NCBI RefSeq assembly: GCF_900117445.1
Contig: NZ_FPEJ01000013.1
Coordinates: 124,001 to 188,000 of the forward strand
From: Hyphomicrobium sp. NDB2Meth4
GTDB taxonomy: Bacteria; Pseudomonadota; Alphaproteobacteria; Rhizobiales; Hyphomicrobiaceae
Direction of reading: 5' to 3'
DNA length: 64,000 nucleotides
Shown here piece by piece: positions 41,731 through 51,495 of this stretch (position 1 is its first letter; every line of letters begins with the position of its first letter). The notes beneath the pieces were generated by a model that ran no database searches, had not been told where the DNA came from, and saw only the letters and a list, made by a program, of their open reading frames with translations. The translations under genes and the position numbers were made by a program.

Positions 41731-43038
41731 ATGCGCGGCAGCGTGGCGTCCTACCCGATCTTCCCGGCACCTGCTGCCGTGCTCGGCAAACCGTTGCCGT
41801 TGTCCACGTTGCGCATCACGAAGGGCACGATCACCGACCTCGCGTGGATTCTGTTCATTATTGGCGCAGGTTCGGCCGCGAGGCCCTTGGGCGTGCAGAA
41901 CGTCGAGCGCTACTTCTGGCTCGCAGCCGACCTCATCGTCGTGCTGTTTCTCTTGCACGACTACCGTCCGCTGCTGACGATGTCGCTCAAGAACAAGCTG
42001 CTGATGACATGGCCGGCCATCGCGACGTTGTCTGCGTTATGGTCGTACAATCCCGGCATTAGCCTTTATCACGGCCTGCAGCTGTTCATGACGACGATGG
42101 TCGGCTTCCTGTTTTGCAGCCAGATCGACCGCAAACGCATTCCGCGCATCTTGTTCCTTGGGCTGCTGGTGTGCCTGCTCAGCTCAGTCGCGTTCAAGTT
42201 TGTGAATCCGCACCAAGCTTATGACGGAAACGGCGCGTTCCAGGGTGTGTTCACGCACAAGAACGTGCTGGGCAGCATGATGACGCTGCTCATCTTCACC
42301 AGCACCTGTCTCTTCTTTGCGCATTGGCGGCCGTTGCTGACGCTAGCGGCGGCGGCGGCGGCGGCGATCGTGCTCGTGATGTCGAAGTCCGGAACGGCGC
42401 TCATCATGGCCGTGCTCACGCTGATGCCGATCATGCTCGCGTTTCTTGTCCGCCGCGGGCCGCGCACCCTCAGCGCTGGCGTCGGCGCCATCATCGTGAT
42501 TTCGGTGCTCGCGTGTACCGCCATCGTCTTTGCGCAGATCGATGTATTCGGCCTCGCGCTGGCGAGCGTCGGCAAGGACGCCACGCTCACCGGGCGCACG
42601 ATCCTGTGGGGCTTCGGGGCCGATGCCTTCCTCGAGCATCCATGGCTGGGCTTCGGTTACAAAGGCTACTGGGAGAGCACGCAGTCGACCGTGTTCTACC
42701 TGCGCTATGTGATCGGCCAGGACTTGTGGTTCTTCCACAACAACTTCATCGAGATGGCCGTCGCGTTCGGTTTCATGGGCCCCATCCTGCTCATCGCCGG
42801 CATCCTGCAGGGGTACGGGCGCACGCTGCGCGTCTTCCTGCGCGACCACGACTACATCTCGCTTTGGTATGTCCTGTTCATGGTCTGCGTCACCATCGAC
42901 TCGTTCGTCGAATATCCGCTCTTCCTCAATCACGGACTCTATCAGTTCCTCTTCGTCGCCGTCGTAGCGAGCTCGGGCGCCGCGCTCTCCGATCGCAAGC
43001 GCACGCGCCGGCACCAGGGGCGACGCAATGACGTCTGA
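41731..43038 (+). CDS. O-antigen ligase/polymerase-like membrane protein (Wzy/ExoQ)
   Basis: A 435-residue membrane protein with about ten to twelve hydrophobic segments and a large periplasmic loop (SVGKDATLTGRTILWGFGADAFLEHPWLGFGYKGYW), the Wzy_C signature region. It likely polymerises exopolysaccharide repeats in the inner membrane, like ExoQ. AAAGGAAAG precedes ATG 41731. Stop overlaps the next glycosyltransferase start by 11 bp. Confidence 0.82.
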   Translation: MRGSVASYPIFPAPAAVLGKPLPLSTLRITKGTITDLAWILFIIGAGSAARPLGVQNVERYFWLAADLIVVLFLLHDYRPLLTMSLKNKLLMTWPAIATLSALWSYNPGISLYHGLQLFMTTMVGFLFCSQIDRKRIPRILFLGLLVCLLSSVAFKFVNPHQAYDGNGAFQGVFTHKNVLGSMMTLLIFTSTCLFFAHWRPLLTLAAAAAAAIVLVMSKSGTALIMAVLTLMPIMLAFLVRRGPRTLSAGVGAIIVISVLACTAIVFAQIDVFGLALASVGKDATLTGRTILWGFGADAFLEHPWLGFGYKGYWESTQSTVFYLRYVIGQDLWFFHNNFIEMAVAFGFMGPILLIAGILQGYGRTLRVFLRDHDYISLWYVLFMVCVTIDSFVEYPLFLNHGLYQFLFVAVVASSGAALSDRKRTRRHQGRRNDV

Positions 43039-44257
43039 GGAAAATAACAACGCAATGTCGCAGCAACTTGCCATCGCCTTCTTTGGGCATGACTGGAACG
43101 AAAGCACCGTGATCAAGCGCGCCAACGCCTTCATGGCGCATGGCGCGAAAGTCACCGGCTTCATGTTCCATCGGGTGCGGCGCAGGGCAACGGCACAACC
43201 GAAGTGGAACAACATCGACCTAGGCGAAACGCACGATCGCAGCTATGCGCAACGACTGCCGCGGCTGCTGCGCGGTCTGGTCCGAGCTGTTCGCCACTGG
43301 CCCGAACTGCGTGGCGCGCAAGTCTTTTATGCGCGCAACATCGATATGCTGTTCATCGCGGTGATGGCCAAGACGCTGACGCGGTCGCCGGCCATCGTCG
43401 TTTATGAGGCGCTGGACGTACAACCTGTGTTCGTTGGCACCCGGCCGATCAACCGGCTGTTCCGCTGGGCCGAGCGCCGCTTGCTGGCGGCGTGCAATCT
43501 GGTGGTCGTAAGCGCACCAGATCACATGACCCAGTACTTCCAGCGTATCCAAGGATATCGCGGCGACTGGCGCCTACTGGAGAACAAGGTCGCGGACGAT
43601 CCAGCGCTTTCACCGGCGACCGGGATTGTGCAGAAGCCGGCGGCAGCGCCACCATGGGTTATCGGCTTCTTCGGTGTCCTGCGCTGCGTGCGTAGCCTGG
43701 AGATACTGCAGCATCTCGCCGCGAAGCTCCCGGACAGTGTCGTGATCCATCTGCGCGGCCAGGTTTCGGAGACCGACATCCCGCGAAAGCGCCTCGAAGA
43801 GCTGACTGCGCGCTATCCCAACATCGTCTTCCACGGGCCGTACTCCAACCCGCACGACCTCGCCGGCATATACGGCCAGATCCATTTCGCATGGGCCATC
43901 GACTACATCGCCGCCGAGTCCAACTCGCGTTGGAGCCTGTTGAATCGCTTCTACGAGGGTGGCCTGTTCGCCGCTGTTCCATTGGGGCGCGCCGGCACAG
44001 CAACGGGCCGTTTAATGCAGGAGCGCGGCTTGGGCCGCACCTTCGATGAGCCGCTGGAAGACAACCTCGTCGACTTCTTCCGCTCGCTGGACCTGGAAAC
44101 TTACGCCGGCATGCGCGCGCGGCTTAGTGCGGCCCCCCGCGCAATGTTCGTTGATGAGACAGACACCCGGGATCTGCTTCGCGCTCTGCAAGCCAGATCG
44201 AATAACAAGCAATCGGTAAGCAGCCGCGCCGCAGCTGCCATGGAGCCCCGCGTATGA
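43028..44257 (+). CDS. Glycosyltransferase, ExoL-like
   Basis: A 409-residue GT-B protein: IAFFGHDWNESTVIKRANAFMAHGAKV at the N-terminus, VFYARNIDMLFIAVMA, YEALDVQPVF, VIGFFGVLRCVRSLEIL, and HFAWAIDYIAAESNSRWSLLNRFYEGG. It looks like succinoglycan ExoL-type transferases. Cytoplasmic face. It overlaps wzy at its start and the GH16 gene (ATGA) at its end, giving a coupled trio. Confidence 0.78.
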   Translation: MTSEENNNAMSQQLAIAFFGHDWNESTVIKRANAFMAHGAKVTGFMFHRVRRRATAQPKWNNIDLGETHDRSYAQRLPRLLRGLVRAVRHWPELRGAQVFYARNIDMLFIAVMAKTLTRSPAIVVYEALDVQPVFVGTRPINRLFRWAERRLLAACNLVVVSAPDHMTQYFQRIQGYRGDWRLLENKVADDPALSPATGIVQKPAAAPPWVIGFFGVLRCVRSLEILQHLAAKLPDSVVIHLRGQVSETDIPRKRLEELTARYPNIVFHGPYSNPHDLAGIYGQIHFAWAIDYIAAESNSRWSLLNRFYEGGLFAAVPLGRAGTATGRLMQERGLGRTFDEPLEDNLVDFFRSLDLETYAGMRARLSAAPRAMFVDETDTRDLLRALQARSNNKQSVSSRAAAAMEPRV

Positions 44258-45087
44258 GTATCCAATTCGCCTCCCCTCGGGTTTCGCATCTCGTTACGAT
44301 GCTTGCTCTGGCGGGATCATGCCTGCCGCTGCTGTCGGCACCGAGCGCAGCGGCCGAGTTGGGCAAATCTTTCGTCGATACGTTCGAAACCTTCGACCGA
44401 ACGCGCTGGTACATTTCGCACGGGTGGTCCAACGGCGCGCACCAAAGCTGCGCCTGGTTCAACCGCAACGTAAAGCTGCTTTCGAGCAAAGAGGTGATGC
44501 TATCGCTCACCGACGAGACGCTTGCCGACCACAAATACACCTGCGCCGAGATTCAGACCGTCGACAAGTTTGGCTACGGCACCTACGAGGTGCGCATGCG
44601 CCCGGCTAAGGCCTCGGGAACGGTCAGCGCGTTCTTCAATTACGTCGGCGCCAACTCAGAAGGCAAAGGGCAGGACGAGATCGACATCGAGTTCCTCGGC
44701 AAGGATACGAGCACCGTCCAATTGAACTACTTCGTCAACGGTGACGGCAATCATGCGAAGGTTGAGCAGTTGGGCTTCGATGCCAGCACCCGCATCGAAA
44801 GCTACGCCTATCAGTGGCTTCCAGACAGCATTCGCTGGTTCATCAACGGCAAGCTCGTGCACGAGGTCAAAGCCGAGCCGGGTAAGCCGATGCCCAAGCG
44901 CCCCGGCAAAATCTTCGTAAGCTTGTGGAGTGGTGCGGGGGCAGAGACGGAAAACTGGCTGGGCCCGTTTAAGTACCCGGGAACGGCGCTAACCGCGGTT
45001 TACGATCGCATTGCCTTCACCGCAGCCGGCGAGCCCTGCCAGTTCGAAGGCTCAGTCGTCTGCGGCTACGATAAGAAGGCCCGCTGA
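44254..45087 (+). CDS. Glycosyl hydrolase family 16 (ExoK-like endoglycanase)
   Basis: A 277-residue secreted enzyme. Signal peptide to about residue 34; catalytic motif DEIDIEFLG with nucleophile Glu142, Asp144 and acid/base Glu146; WLPDSIRWFINGKLVHEV sheet; four or so cysteines in the mature part. GH16 members cut beta-1,3/1,4 glucans or succinoglycan; in rhizobia ExoK trims nascent EPS chains. Last gene of the wzy-GT-GH16 unit; convergent with the next, 12 bp apart. Confidence 0.9.
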   Translation: MSIQFASPRVSHLVTMLALAGSCLPLLSAPSAAAELGKSFVDTFETFDRTRWYISHGWSNGAHQSCAWFNRNVKLLSSKEVMLSLTDETLADHKYTCAEIQTVDKFGYGTYEVRMRPAKASGTVSAFFNYVGANSEGKGQDEIDIEFLGKDTSTVQLNYFVNGDGNHAKVEQLGFDASTRIESYAYQWLPDSIRWFINGKLVHEVKAEPGKPMPKRPGKIFVSLWSGAGAETENWLGPFKYPGTALTAVYDRIAFTAAGEPCQFEGSVVCGYDKKAR

Positions 45088-45099
45088 TCTGCCGCCAGG

Positions 45100-46071
45100 T
45101 CAGCGGTACGTCTGTACCGCATACTCGCGATAGCGAGAGCCGAACACGCTGGCGACAAGGCCGGCGCCGCGGCATAGGGTGTAGAAGCTGGCAACAAACG
45201 CCTCGGGCCGTCCCAATACACTCATCACCGCACCCTTGACCACGCGCAGGCCGCCAAAGCCGATGCGAGCAAATCCGCGAGCGAGATTGTACAGCCGGCC
45301 GTGCGTGCTCGCCGGATCGAAGTGCGCCAGTTCGGCCTCGATCGCGCCCGTGCGATACCAGCGGCGCCACAGCCACTGCGCCGTCATCCGGTAACCCGGC
45401 ACGACCTCGTGCACCACGGCATCCTCTGCCCACGCGATGCGTCCGCCGTTCGCGATCAGGTTCTTGAAGAACACGGTGTCTTCGCCGCCTGTCTCGTTGA
45501 AGCGCGTCTCGAATACTAGCCCGCCCCGGTCGATCGCCGACATGTCGACGATGCAATTGCAGGTGTAGCCGTCGTTGACGAGCCCGGCGGTCGGTGCACG
45601 GCGCGTGACAAAAGCAGTGAGCGGAAGCCACGAGGCCGGCGGGGCGACGAACAGCGGATAGACAGGGCCGATCGCTGCAGCAGCTTGCATCGACAGCAGG
45701 CTGTCGAACAGGCTCTGCAGCCACTCCAGATGCGGCAGTTCATCGTCATCGATGAAGGCGATATGTGTCGCCCCGTGTGCGCGCGCCATGGAAACGGCAG
45801 CGTTGCGGGCAAATGCCAGCCCTTTGCGTGCCTCGTGATGATACACGAGATTGAAGCGCCCCCCGTCGTTGTAAGCCGAGCAGATGGGCTTGGCGCTGCC
45901 GGTCGCGCTGTTGTCGATAACGGCCAGGAAGACACTTACGTCTGACAGCGCCTTCAGCCGCTGCTTGCCGAGCACGGCGAGCAGGGCGCTGAGGCCGGCA
46001 TCGCGATTGTAGGTGCAGATTGCGATCGCAACCCGAGGCCCCTGTGGTGTCAATTGCCGTTGAGTGTTCAT
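45100..46071 (-). CDS. Family 2 glycosyltransferase, ExoM-like
   Basis: A 323-residue GT-A transferase: VAIAICTYNRDAGLSALLAVL, GLAFARNAAVSMARA, HIAFIDDDELPHLEWL (metal-binding DDD) and FNETGGEDTVFFKNL. It closely resembles succinoglycan ExoM. No transmembrane segment evident at the C-terminus. Start overlaps the stop of the upstream GT by 4 bp. Confidence 0.82.
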   Translation of the reverse strand: MNTQRQLTPQGPRVAIAICTYNRDAGLSALLAVLGKQRLKALSDVSVFLAVIDNSATGSAKPICSAYNDGGRFNLVYHHEARKGLAFARNAAVSMARAHGATHIAFIDDDELPHLEWLQSLFDSLLSMQAAAAIGPVYPLFVAPPASWLPLTAFVTRRAPTAGLVNDGYTCNCIVDMSAIDRGGLVFETRFNETGGEDTVFFKNLIANGGRIAWAEDAVVHEVVPGYRMTAQWLWRRWYRTGAIEAELAHFDPASTHGRLYNLARGFARIGFGGLRVVKGAVMSVLGRPEAFVASFYTLCRGAGLVASVFGSRYREYAVQTYR

Positions 46072-47054
46072 GCCAGCCGCCTCACGCGCTTTGCCATCGC
46101 TTCAAAACCGAAGCGAATGACGAGTGGCCACGCGTCCGGGGTCAGCAGCATCGAGCTCATCGCTTTCCCCACCTGGTGGCTTTTCAGTTGATCGACGAAT
46201 TGTGTGAAGGAACGCGCCCGCTCCAACGCCCGAACGTAAACCTGAGAGATCGAGGTCAGCTGCTTGCTGCCCAACGCACTTTGCTCGATACCGCAGTCCT
46301 CGTGTGCCTTAAGCAGCTGATCGATATGCTCGGCGCGCAGGCGGAACGACTGCGAGCCATCGCGCACGCGGTATTTGTAGAAGCTTTCGGACGTCACGAC
46401 GAAGCGCCCCCCGGCCTGGAGGCAGGCTAGGCATATGTGGTAGTCCTCGCCGATGGGCAGGTCGCCCCGATAGCGGATCGCGTTCGCGGTCATGAAGGCG
46501 GTGCGAAACAACGGCTTCACGGCGCGAAAGTCGAGGTTCGGACGCCCGTAGATAATGTTGCCGCTGATGAACGAGGGGGCATCCACGAAGAAAGTGTACG
46601 GCGCTTCGGCGCGCGGGATCATCGTGGCGCCGCTCTCGTCGCCCTCGACGCGAAAGCGCTGGAAGTTGTCCGCAACGACATCGGCGCTCGTCGCATCGGC
46701 AAGGTCGAGAAGCGCGCGGCAGCGATCAGGAGCGATCAAGTCGTCGCCATCGAGGATGGCGAGCCAGGGCGCGGAGGCCACGGCAATCGCCGCCTGGCGT
46801 GCGATCGACGGTCCGCCGGCGCTTGTGCGCCGAATGAGGACGACGCGCGGATCGGTCGCCGCCATTGCAGCCACGATTTCGGCGGTATCGTCGCTCGAGG
46901 CATCGTCCACGACGATAACCTCAACGTCCACGTCACGCTGATCCAGAGCAGACCGCAACGCGGCGGCGATGTACGGCCCCACGTTTTGCGCGGCTACGAT
47001 GACAGACACATCGGGCGTCTTGCTGTGGTCGGCCATCGCTTGCGCGGACACCAT
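46068..47054 (-). CDS. Family 2 glycosyltransferase, ExoO-like
   Basis: A 328-residue GT-A enzyme: DVSVIVAAQNVGPYIAAALRSAL, IVVDDASSDDTAEIV, WLAILDGDDLIAPDRC, and GEDYHICLACLQAGGRF near the centre. Similar to the protein at 51473-52495, so they are paralogues of the ExoO type. ATG 47054 is the outer start; ATG 47036 (MADHSK) is also likely. First gene of a two-gene minus unit. Confidence 0.8.
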   Translation of the reverse strand: MVSAQAMADHSKTPDVSVIVAAQNVGPYIAAALRSALDQRDVDVEVIVVDDASSDDTAEIVAAMAATDPRVVLIRRTSAGGPSIARQAAIAVASAPWLAILDGDDLIAPDRCRALLDLADATSADVVADNFQRFRVEGDESGATMIPRAEAPYTFFVDAPSFISGNIIYGRPNLDFRAVKPLFRTAFMTANAIRYRGDLPIGEDYHICLACLQAGGRFVVTSESFYKYRVRDGSQSFRLRAEHIDQLLKAHEDCGIEQSALGSKQLTSISQVYVRALERARSFTQFVDQLKSHQVGKAMSSMLLTPDAWPLVIRFGFEAMAKRVRRLA

Positions 47055-47298
47055 TTCTACGCGGGAATCCAGATCGACAGAAGGAAAGCATAGTGGCTGG
47101 AAAACGAGTACCAGCGGCGCGATAATCCAGAAACTTGCTCCCAGCGGCCAGCGCTACTTCTTGCTAACGCGGCAGGTCGTCAGCGGCGAGCCAATAATGC
47201 AAAAGGCGTAAAATGCGCGGGCGCGAGCGGGGCACCATTATTGCTAGCATGGCTTGGCCGTCGTTCGTGTACCCCAACCGCCACTAAAGGGTTTCTCT

Positions 47299-48264
47299 AT
47301 GGATACTCCGTACTTTGCGCCAGTTGTCGTCATTACACCCGTCTATAATGGGGCGGAGTTCCTAGCCGAAACGCTCGATGCGGTCCAGGAGCAGACCTAT
47401 CCTAATTTGACACACTTCGTGCTCGATAACGCGAGCACCGATGGAACGGCACAGATCTTATCTGGGCGCGAACTAGGAAGGGTTCCGCTGATTACTCGAC
47501 GGAACGATGTGCTACTCCCCATCGCCGATAACTGGAACGAGGCGGCACGATTAGGGGTCGGAATCGCGACCTACTTCCGCTTCCTGTGTGCCGACGACAC
47601 GCTGCCGCCCGACGCCATTGAAAAAATGGTGGCGCTAGCCGAAAGCGATCCTGCAATCAACGTAGTCGCCTGCCAGAGACAAACTGATGCGGGAGTTGAA
47701 TCTCTCGGCTGGGATCCGAAACGCAGCGTCTACGACGGCAGGGAGGCTCTTCGCTCGTGTTTTCTGGGCGTCACGGGTCTGGCCGCGTCACACTTTCTCT
47801 ATCGGAGCGGCCAGAGAAACGGGCAGTTCTTTGACGACAGCATATTGCACTTCGACACGGACGCAGGATTTCGTCTCCTCGCCGAGCCCGGCGCGAAGCT
47901 AGGCGTTGTGCATCAACCACTAGGGTTCACTCGGGAACATGACGACACCGTGACCCAGCGAGAGGTGAACGCGAAGCACACAAATTTCCTCGACTGGTAT
48001 GTGCTAGTACAAAGATATGCGGGCGGCGTGCTGTCGAGTGAGGAGATGGTCAATTACATGCGCGCGTTCCGCCGCCACTACTTCGGTCGCATGCTGGCGT
48101 GGCGTTTCGCAGACCGCAACGCGCTCGCCTACGACTGGCACATCCGCGAGCTGCAAGCGCGCGGCGCACAGCCAACGCTAAGTGACTTCGGTGACGCGTT
48201 GCTGGACTACGGGCTGCGCAAGATCGGCATGCGCACGCGCTGGGATCACTATCCCCAGGGCTGA
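47299..48264 (+). CDS. Family 2 glycosyltransferase
   Basis: A 321-residue GT-A protein: VVVITPVYNGAEFLAETLDAVQEQTYP, FVLDNASTDGTAQIL, YFRFLCADDTLPPDAIEKM, then a C-terminal region with GFTREHDDTVTQRE. AAAGG lies nine bases before ATG 47299. It is transcribed alone on plus between two minus-strand blocks. The codon/base make-up in its first half is more AT-rich than neighbours, hinting at separate acquisition. Followed by a GCGCGC hairpin at 48265-48283. Confidence 0.8.
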   Translation: MDTPYFAPVVVITPVYNGAEFLAETLDAVQEQTYPNLTHFVLDNASTDGTAQILSGRELGRVPLITRRNDVLLPIADNWNEAARLGVGIATYFRFLCADDTLPPDAIEKMVALAESDPAINVVACQRQTDAGVESLGWDPKRSVYDGREALRSCFLGVTGLAASHFLYRSGQRNGQFFDDSILHFDTDAGFRLLAEPGAKLGVVHQPLGFTREHDDTVTQREVNAKHTNFLDWYVLVQRYAGGVLSSEEMVNYMRAFRRHYFGRMLAWRFADRNALAYDWHIRELQARGAQPTLSDFGDALLDYGLRKIGMRTRWDHYPQG

Positions 48265-48314
48265 GCGCGCTACCGATGCGCGCAGCCGATCAAGACGCGG
48301 CTCACACTTGTTCC

Positions 48315-49790
48315 TCAAGTCTTGCTCTGCTGACGCTTCATGCGCCATGCGCTGATGACATCGGCAGCCGCGTCGCTTGCCCGGCGCAGCTCCCCTAGCA
48401 GCGGATGCTGCACCAGGGACAATCCAAGCAGCCAACCGCCAACCGCAATCGCGAGGCAGCCGATCGCAATCGGCACCGGAACCGCGAAGCCCTGACCCTC
48501 CACCGCCATGACCAGCACGGGCCCGATGATGGTCGTCATGGTGACGATCACGTTGCCCCCCACCGCGTTGGCCAGTTCGCGCCAGCCGAAGGGAATGACC
48601 ATTCGCACGTAGAAAAGGCTGACCACCAGATAGAACGGTATTGTGATGAGCATGCTGAGTGCTACCGCCTCGAGGCCGTGCGCCGCCGCCAGCGACATCA
48701 CCGCGACGGTTATCGGCACCGAGACCGCATTCACCATCAGCGACCGCCTGACGCTCCCTGTCGCAATGAGAACGGAATTCACCAACCCGGTGGGCAGCGA
48801 GACGAGCCGCGCCACGGACAGGATCTGCACGATGGGTACGGTGGCCATCCACCTCTCGCCCAACAGCACCAGAACGACAGGATGGGCAAACAGTGCAAGT
48901 AGGGCCAGCGCCGGCCACTGGAGCACTGTGACGTAGTCGAGGATGCTGAAGAGCGTCTTTCTCAGGTCCTCGCCCTTGCGCGCCAGATCCGACAGCAGTG
49001 GCAGCGTGATCGGGGCAATGCCGGAGAATAGGATGCGCGAGGGCAGATACGAAAGCATCGTTGCGCGCTGAAACAGGCCCACGGCTTCGGCATTCAGCAT
49101 CCGGCCGAATATCAAGTACGGCAGGTCGTGGCCGATCACGTAGAGAATGTTCGAGGCGGTGTCCGTGGCGCCGAATGCGACCACGCTGCGCCAGCTGCTT
49201 AGCGACGGCCGGAAGATCGAAAAATCGGGTCGAAAATACACCGTGAGCGCAGCCAGCGAGACGGCGGAAGCCAGCGACGACCAGGCAAAGCTCATGTAGC
49301 TGAAGCCCTGCCACGCGAGCCACACGGCAACGACAGCGCCGATAATGGCGGAGGCAAGGCCCGCAAATGTCGTGGCACCGAAACGCATATCACGGCGCAA
49401 GAGCGCATTCGTCGGAGCGACGAATGGCCCTAGCAGGAAACTGAATGCGACGACGTGCAGGTAGTTCTTCAGTCCCGCGACTTCGTAGAAATCGGCGACA
49501 GCGCCGGCGAGAGCGAACACCAGCAGCGACACCACGAGCGAGATGAGGAACGTGATGGTGAATGCGCTGCGCGTTTTGTCGAGTGTCAGCTCCTTATGCT
49601 GAACAAGATAGTTGTTCACGCTGAGCTCGCGGATCATTTCGGCAATCGCCAGAAACGATGAGCCGAGCACGGTTACACCCATCTCCGCCGGTCCGAGCAG
49701 GCGAGAAAGTATGACCGTCGTCAAGAGCGTCAAGACGATGTTTATGTAGCGCTCGGACGTCGTGAAAAAGAGCGCGCGCCTTATGGCCAT
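48315..49790 (-). CDS. Polysaccharide flippase (Wzx/ExoT-like)
   Basis: A 491-residue membrane protein of about 12 to 14 segments: ALFFTTSERYINIVLTLLTTVILSRLLGPAEMGV, FGATDTASNILYVIGHDLPYLIFGRM, and APITLPLLSDLARKGEDL. It is typical of the MATE/MOP flippases that turn lipid-linked repeats across the membrane. The positive C-terminal end is cytoplasmic. Next gene upstream on minus is a GT4, 76 bp away. Confidence 0.88.
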   Translation of the reverse strand: MAIRRALFFTTSERYINIVLTLLTTVILSRLLGPAEMGVTVLGSSFLAIAEMIRELSVNNYLVQHKELTLDKTRSAFTITFLISLVVSLLVFALAGAVADFYEVAGLKNYLHVVAFSFLLGPFVAPTNALLRRDMRFGATTFAGLASAIIGAVVAVWLAWQGFSYMSFAWSSLASAVSLAALTVYFRPDFSIFRPSLSSWRSVVAFGATDTASNILYVIGHDLPYLIFGRMLNAEAVGLFQRATMLSYLPSRILFSGIAPITLPLLSDLARKGEDLRKTLFSILDYVTVLQWPALALLALFAHPVVLVLLGERWMATVPIVQILSVARLVSLPTGLVNSVLIATGSVRRSLMVNAVSVPITVAVMSLAAAHGLEAVALSMLITIPFYLVVSLFYVRMVIPFGWRELANAVGGNVIVTMTTIIGPVLVMAVEGQGFAVPVPIAIGCLAIAVGGWLLGLSLVQHPLLGELRRASDAAADVISAWRMKRQQSKT

Positions 49791-49866
49791 TCGTCATGCC
49801 TCTGGATGCTAGTGCTGGCCGGGGAGTGTCGCACGGGGCCGCAAGGGAGGGGCAGCCTTCATCGTG

Positions 49867-50976
49867 CTATGCAAGCGCGTTTTGCCGCTGCTGTATCGTC
49901 TGTTGGTGCTGGCTGGACTTGCCCGCGACAGCCTCGAGCACCGAGAACACCGCATCGACCTGCTCGTTGCAGTTCAATTCTGGGCGGTCGGCGTGCGCGA
50001 TTGCCGCTTGCGACATGCGCGTCCAGTACGCCTCGTCATTCCATAGGCGCCGGATCGCATCGCTCCATTCCTGCACAGGGCCCTCCGGGTCTAACAGCAC
50101 GCCACCCGGTCCGACCGATTCAGGCAGGCCGCCGCGATTACTGGCAACGACAGGTATCCCGGAGAAGTGCGCTTCCGCCACGACGCGTCCGAAGGCCTCT
50201 TCCCAACGGCTCGGAACCAAAAGAACACGCGTGTCGCGGTAGATGTTCTTCATGTGTTGGGTGCGCGGCTTCAGTGTCACGTTGGGCAAATCAGCGAGCT
50301 TTTGCATAAGGTCACGGCGCATCTCGGCGCCCAGCGTCCAGCATTCCGAGAATAGGAACGGGATTTCGGAGCATTGGCGAGCTATTTCCAGCGCCAACGC
50401 GCTCCCTTTGTGCGGATGCGGATTGACAAATGTCACATTCCGGCACCTAAGCGGTGTTTTGTACCGGCTTCGATCGACCAGCGGATGGATGACCGTTGAT
50501 TTGAGACCATGCAGCACGCTGAACGTGCGTGAGGTGAAGTGCGAGTTCGCGATGTAGCGCACACCGGCGAGATCGCGGAATGAGCCACCGAAGTCGTCTT
50601 CTTCGACATTGTGTAGATAGACCACTACTGGAAGCCCGAGCTGCTGGCCGGCCTTGCCCATCCGCGCGGGCAGGCCCGACTGCGCGAAGAGAACGTCTGG
50701 CTTGAAGCTCTCCACCACGTCCGCCAGGGTCTCCCACGCGAACCAGGATCGGTAGACGGGATAACCGAGCGAGTGGTCGCTCATGACACGCCGCCGAAGA
50801 AGCTTCATCAGTGCCCGATTACGATACGCTAGGAGGCCCGACGCGTTCAGCCCGCAGACCACACCGACTTCATGCCCGCGTTCGCGGAACGCGCAGGCGA
50901 GCTCGTGCGTACTGGTCTGCGCACCGCCGGCAATTTGCGGAATATATGGATGTGCGGTTGCGAGAAGTATCCGCAT
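49867..50976 (-). CDS. Glycosyltransferase family 4
   Basis: A 369-residue GT-B protein: RILLATAHPYIPQIAGGAQTSTHELA, VLFAQSGLPARM, VRYIANSHFTSRTF, VLLVPSRWEEAFGRVVAEAHFSGIPVVAS (E-x7-E) and GGVLLDPEG. ATG 50976 begins at the Rossmann strand; ten more residues upstream are possible. It sits upstream of the flippase on the same strand. Donor sugar not predictable. Confidence 0.85.
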   Translation of the reverse strand: MRILLATAHPYIPQIAGGAQTSTHELACAFRERGHEVGVVCGLNASGLLAYRNRALMKLLRRRVMSDHSLGYPVYRSWFAWETLADVVESFKPDVLFAQSGLPARMGKAGQQLGLPVVVYLHNVEEDDFGGSFRDLAGVRYIANSHFTSRTFSVLHGLKSTVIHPLVDRSRYKTPLRCRNVTFVNPHPHKGSALALEIARQCSEIPFLFSECWTLGAEMRRDLMQKLADLPNVTLKPRTQHMKNIYRDTRVLLVPSRWEEAFGRVVAEAHFSGIPVVASNRGGLPESVGPGGVLLDPEGPVQEWSDAIRRLWNDEAYWTRMSQAAIAHADRPELNCNEQVDAVFSVLEAVAGKSSQHQQTIQQRQNALA

Positions 50977-51186
50977 CTTTGGGCCTCGAATCACTGGGCG
51001 GTGCAAAAACTATACACGTATGAGCATTGCAAATTCGGTGCCCGGGAAATTAGGCGGCGGCCGGCACCTTTATAAGCTGCCCTTTAGGTGTACGGCGCCC
51101 CGCCGGGCAACCGCCTTTACGCCGCATTTACCAAACACCACTCATCGTTGCGGGGATTTGATCGCGGGCATCGGTGAGGAAGAACC

Positions 51187-51495
51187 ATGTTGTGGTCTAT
51201 CGCCACCGCGGGGGGTGTGGGCATTCTCCTCGGGCTAAAGTTCCGCATCGCCTCGGTCATTGCCGCCTCGCTCGGCCTCGCCATCGTGGTTGCCACAATC
51301 GCCGCGCTCCGGCATTGGGAGCCCCTTGCTGCCCTTAAGGTTGGCTTCGTTTCGTTGCTGTCTTTGCAGCTCGCCTACCTATTAGGGCTGATGCTCTCGG
51401 GCCTCTATCACCGCGCTGGCGGCACCAAGCTGCGGCGCCACTCCGATATCCGAGCCGCTCTGGACGCCGACTCTACCGGGCGCGGCCTGCATTGA
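51187..51495 (+). CDS. Small membrane protein, possibly EPS regulator
   Basis: A 102-residue protein with two or three hydrophobic segments (LWSIATAGGVGILLGL; VIAASLGLAIVVATIAAL; VGFVSLLSLQLAYLLGLMLSG) and a basic, polar tail. GAGGAAG lies before the ATG. In rhizobial EPS clusters, small membrane proteins such as ExoX-type repressors moderate ExoY; similarity here is only in size and layout. It overlaps the convergent transferase by 23 bp. Confidence 0.55.
   Translation: MLWSIATAGGVGILLGLKFRIASVIAASLGLAIVVATIAALRHWEPLAALKVGFVSLLSLQLAYLLGLMLSGLYHRAGGTKLRRHSDIRAALDADSTGRGLH

Noticed and set aside
48178-49323. 381-codon minus-strand open frame
   Set aside because: Other-frame shadow of the flippase; Arg/Gly/His-rich with no membrane character.
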